Shown here: positions 4,113 to 5,942 of the stretch, in pieces
Numbering within the stretch: the first letter of the stretch is position 1
Layout of the letters: each line of letters starts with the position of its first letter
Source: Candidatus Nitrosopumilus sp.
GTDB lineage: Archaea; Thermoproteota; Nitrososphaeria; Nitrososphaerales; Nitrosopumilaceae
Direction: 5' to 3'
Assembly: GCA_029860565.1 (NCBI GenBank)
Contig: JAOUAY010000083.1
Coordinates: 1-5,942 of the forward strand
Length of the DNA: 5,942 bases
Notes under the pieces: generated by a model
What the model was told of the DNA's origin: nothing
Databases searched by the model: none
The model's input: the letters and a program-made list of their open reading frames with translations, nothing else
Program-made: the position numbers and the translations under genes

Positions 4113-4119
4113 ATTTAAG
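4113..4119 (-). promoter_or_regulatory. TATA-like element of tatA, overlapping the tatC stop codon
   Basis: On the minus strand CTTAAAT, centred about 28 bases upstream of the tatA ATG and covering the tatC TAA (4117-4115). It could drive a leaderless tatA transcript in addition to any tatC-tatA readthrough. Confidence 0.35.
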
Positions 4120-4906
4120 TGTTCAACTTTTTGCGTTCTTTACGCTCGATGAATACCATGCCTGCTGCATATAATGCAATCATTGGTCCTGCAACAAACG
4201 CCATTGTGACTCCTGTCCCATCTGGTGTAATTATGGCACCAAAGATTACTATAATTACAATAGCATATCTGATATTTTTTCTCCAAAAATCAGCATCTAC
4301 CATTCCTGATGCTGATACTGCATACATTACAAGTGGAAGTTGAAATGAAAAACCAAACGCTAACAAAAATTGTAATACGAAAGTTACAAACTCCATGACG
4401 TTTAGAAAAGTGACCAGTCCGGCTCCTTCCCCATATCTGTACAGAAATTCTAACATGTATGGAATTACAAAATTATACGAAAAGACACAACCTGCAATAA
4501 ATAATCCTAATGCTGGAAGTGAAATACTTCTACTGACATGGATTTCATTTTCTTTTAATGCTGGTTTGATGAACCCCACTAGCTCTTTAATGATAACTGG
4601 CATCCCAACTACAATACCTACAAGGGCTGCAACGTACATTTGAGCAAAGAATGCTTGTCCTGGCGCTGTTTGAATTAATTGCACTCCTTCTGGAACTAAA
4701 TTAATTCTCATGTGATTTGTAATCTGTGCTGCAATATTGTGGAGTGGTTCTAGTGTCGGATAGTACAAAGTAAATTGGCCTAATTGGATTGGCTCCGCAT
4801 GCAATGTTAAAAGAAGTACAGAAATTACTCCAACGACTAATACGATTCTAAGTAATCTTTTTCTTAGTTCTTCTAGATGTTTATTAATACCATCCAATTC
4901 GGACAT
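4115..4906 (-). CDS. tatC: Twin-arginine translocase subunit TatC (263 aa)
   Basis: Receptor of the Tat translocase, recognising twin-arginine signal peptides at the cytoplasmic face of the membrane. The cytoplasmic N-terminal motif HLEELRKRLL (10-19) has the conserved Glu13 (E. coli Glu15), and GFIKPALKENE (111-121) carries Phe112 and Glu121, equivalent to E. coli Phe94 and Glu103 in the signal-binding pocket. Six membrane segments fall at about 20-36, 86-106, 127-150, 168-195, 213-227 and 233-252, with ITPDGTG in the last periplasmic turn. The TM4 position that is Glu170 in E. coli appears to be Gln189 (SFQLP), a conservative change. The external loop between helices 1 and 2 (37-85) is rather long. 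The tail is basic (ERKERKKLNT). It sits 30 bases after the unknown 155-aa gene and has its own TATA-like element. Confidence 0.96.
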   Translation of the reverse strand: MSELDGINKHLEELRKRLLRIVLVVGVISVLLLTLHAEPIQLGQFTLYYPTLEPLHNIAAQITNHMRINLVPEGVQLIQTAPGQAFFAQMYVAALVGIVVGMPVIIKELVGFIKPALKENEIHVSRSISLPALGLFIAGCVFSYNFVIPYMLEFLYRYGEGAGLVTFLNVMEFVTFVLQFLLAFGFSFQLPLVMYAVSASGMVDADFWRKNIRYAIVIIVIFGAIITPDGTGVTMAFVAGPMIALYAAGMVFIERKERKKLNT

Positions 4907-4928
4907 TTGATATCATTGCGTTTTAAAC

Positions 4929-4937
4929 TATATCAAT
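4929..4937 (-). promoter_or_regulatory. TATA-like element of tatC
   Basis: Minus strand TTGATATAG, centred 27 bases upstream of the tatC ATG and touching the stop codon of the preceding gene. It is followed by a second AT word, GTTTAAAAC. A separate leaderless tatC transcript is possible. Confidence 0.4.
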
Positions 4938-5404
4938 TATGTGGGAATTGGCAACAATTTTGCTTCTGGAAGACCTGCATCTTTGAGTTGTTCCGGAGTC
5001 AAGTTCTCAAATTCTAAAGAAATTGTGGCTTTAGTGTTAAATTTTGCTTCCATTTCTTGTGCCAAAGTACCAATATCTTTTGCAGAGAAAATTTCTTTTG
5101 AGTCTTTGAGAATGATTCTGTCTCCTTTTTCCATACTTTTGCCATTGTATTTTCCTTGAAGAAAACTGGTAATCGCTGGTAATTCTTTTCTATCAATGTT
5201 GTTGTAAAAATAACATATTCCTTTTATTGATTCATAGTCATATGCTGTTCCATGTCTATACATAAAAACACCGATAAAATGAGCCTCATCTTCTGGCTCT
5301 CTGATACATTTAACTTCCCAATTTAGTAATTTACTTTCATCATAGGAATAGGTAACCATTTCATCTGACGTAATTTTCCAATATCTTGATCTACCTCTTG
5401 CCAT
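4937..5404 (-). CDS. Hypothetical protein upstream of tatC (155 aa)
   Basis: No family recognised. The protein starts MARGRSRYWKITSDEMVTY, a basic N-terminus followed by mixed charged sequence, with no signal peptide, twin-Arg motif or membrane helix, so it is probably cytoplasmic. The middle contains aromatic-rich stretches (FIGVFMYRHGTAYDYESI and ICYFYNN). The C-terminal part has an amphipathic helix (DIGTLAQEMEAKFN), a strand, then LTPEQLKDAGLPEAKLLPIP. Cys33 and Cys64 are the only cysteines. The ATG start has a good TATA-like element 28 bases upstream. Placement 30 bases before tatC on the same strand could mean co-transcription, but tatC has its own promoter-like element, so a Tat role is not established. 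Codon use matches its neighbours. Confidence 0.85.
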   Translation of the reverse strand: MARGRSRYWKITSDEMVTYSYDESKLLNWEVKCIREPEDEAHFIGVFMYRHGTAYDYESIKGICYFYNNIDRKELPAITSFLQGKYNGKSMEKGDRIILKDSKEIFSAKDIGTLAQEMEAKFNTKATISLEFENLTPEQLKDAGLPEAKLLPIPT

Positions 5405-5427
5405 TATACAATATTGTAAATTATTCT

Positions 5428-5436
5428 GATATAAAT
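5428..5436 (-). promoter_or_regulatory. TATA-like element of the 155-aa gene
   Basis: Minus strand ATTTATATC, centred 28 bases upstream of the ATG at 5404; leaderless start expected. Confidence 0.5.
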
Positions 5437-5566
5437 TCCATGTCTATGTGACTGGGTGGATACATCTGTTTTCTTTTATTATAATTTGATGTGTTCATGT
5501 TGTGAAAAATGGATTTACAATTATATTGAATTTGGTAGCAATGAAGATTCTAAAAAACCCAACATA
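5437..5566. other. Divergent intergenic region without a gene
   Basis: Between the minus-strand 155-aa gene and the plus-strand gene at 5615. Only ORFs under 20 codons are seen. It separates two promoters and may hold their regulatory sites, but no clear repeat or dyad stands out. Confidence 0.4.
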
Positions 5567-5576
5567 TTATATAAAA
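5567..5576 (+). promoter_or_regulatory. Strong TATA-like element upstream of the 5615 gene
   Basis: TTATATAAAA, the best TATA match on the plus strand. It is centred about 44 bases before the ATG, which would place transcription start near 5597 and leave a leader of roughly 18 bases, unlike the leaderless spacing elsewhere in the window. The leader has no Shine-Dalgarno sequence. Confidence 0.45.
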
Positions 5577-5614
5577 ACAAAAATTATTCAATGATTAACT
5601 TTATTTCTAATTAG

Positions 5615-5942
5615 ATGCGGCATGAAAAAAATCCTCTATATCCTATAGAAATTGATGACTATCCGAAATTATTTGATTACGTTTTATCTGCACAAGGTTT
5701 AATTTATTTTCATTCTTTGAAAAGAAATTACATTCTAGGTAAAGAGTTGAGTTTAGATGAATATAACAAACTTCGATTACTCTATGTGTATTATGCTACT
5801 GCAAATAGAAATTTTCAAGAAGTATTTGCATGGCAAGATATCTGTATGACTCTTGATGATCGAGGAATTTTTGAGAAAGACATGTATCAATCAAAAGAAG
5901 ATTTGAAAGACAAATTATTGATATTAGTGAATCCTGAATATC
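5615..5942 (+). CDS. Hypothetical protein, N-terminal 109 residues, cut by window edge
   Basis: Not recognised. The frame stays open from the ATG at 5615 to the window end, 109 complete codons. An in-frame TAG directly before the ATG (5612-5614) and no other Met until residue 78 fix the start. The visible part begins MRHEKNPLYPIEIDDYPKL and is rich in Tyr, Leu, Lys and Asp, with predicted helices such as LSLDEYNKLRLLYVYYATAN and DMYQSKEDLKDKLLIL. It has no signal peptide or membrane segment and one Cys (77), so it is probably soluble and helical. Codon use is like the other genes. The gene is divergent from the 155-aa gene and has a strong TATA element. The missing C-terminus may carry the identifying domain. 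Confidence 0.8.
   Translation, partial: MRHEKNPLYPIEIDDYPKLFDYVLSAQGLIYFHSLKRNYILGKELSLDEYNKLRLLYVYYATANRNFQEVFAWQDICMTLDDRGIFEKDMYQSKEDLKDKLLILVNPEY

Noticed and set aside
4119..4643. Plus-strand ORFs of 74 and 82 codons opposite tatC
   Set aside because: Shadows of tatC; composition is that of a reversed membrane protein.
4941..5196. 72-codon plus-strand and 60-codon minus-strand ORFs within the 155-aa gene
   Set aside because: They overlap a longer frame with its own promoter and show no independent features.
1..5942. CRISPR array, insertion sequence, integrase, attachment site or rRNA/tRNA gene
   Set aside because: No regularly spaced repeats, transposase-like frame, terminal inverted repeats or RNA gene signatures were seen on either strand.

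Overview
The window looks like chromosomal DNA of a Nitrosopumilus-type ammonia-oxidising archaeon (Nitrososphaerota/Thaumarchaeota). The DNA is strongly AT-rich. The identifiable genes are archaeal in type: a PurP-type FAICAR synthetase start, a stand-alone UbiX flavin prenyltransferase, and a minimal TatC/TatA pair. Most starts have no Shine-Dalgarno sequence and instead a TATA-like element about 25-28 bases upstream, as expected for leaderless archaeal transcripts. The lineage is an inference from gene content and style, not from a marker gene.

Layout. The first 174 bases are the 5' end of purP on the minus strand, running off the window. Positions 175-2782 form an island with no large gene but many very small ones: a single-span membrane microprotein (272-406), a 29-residue peptide (636-725), a 47-residue Cys-containing protein (911-1054), a doubtful 37-residue ORF over a hairpin (1122-1235), a 24-residue peptide on the minus strand (1338-1412), a 74-residue Cys/Asn-rich protein (1507-1731), a membrane-anchored 125-residue protein (2130-2507) and a CxxC...CxxC zinc-ribbon frame that has ATA where its start should be (2672-2782). 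A nearly gene-free stretch lies at 1732-2129.

From 2891 the window is denser. ubiX and an SRPBCC-fold gene are tightly spaced on the plus strand and probably co-transcribed. They converge on tatA and tatC on the minus strand; the two converging stop codons share the same TTAA. Upstream of tatC on the minus strand is an unrecognised 155-residue gene. After a divergent promoter region a further unrecognised gene starts at 5615 and leaves the window.

How the genes work together. UbiX makes prenylated FMN for UbiD-family decarboxylases; in archaea one such enzyme is anhydromevalonate phosphate decarboxylase of the modified mevalonate pathway. TatC and TatA form a twin-arginine export system for folded proteins, and each has its own TATA-like element overlapping the stop codon of the gene upstream, which could allow separate expression levels.

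The most interesting observation is that the 29-residue and 24-residue peptides, on opposite strands and about 0.6 kb apart, are related. Both begin MKQ and both end in the pattern F[SN]RETxxMGxx[ED]TLxN followed by TAG. Both have a TATA element at leaderless distance. They appear to be a microprotein family too short for ordinary gene calling.
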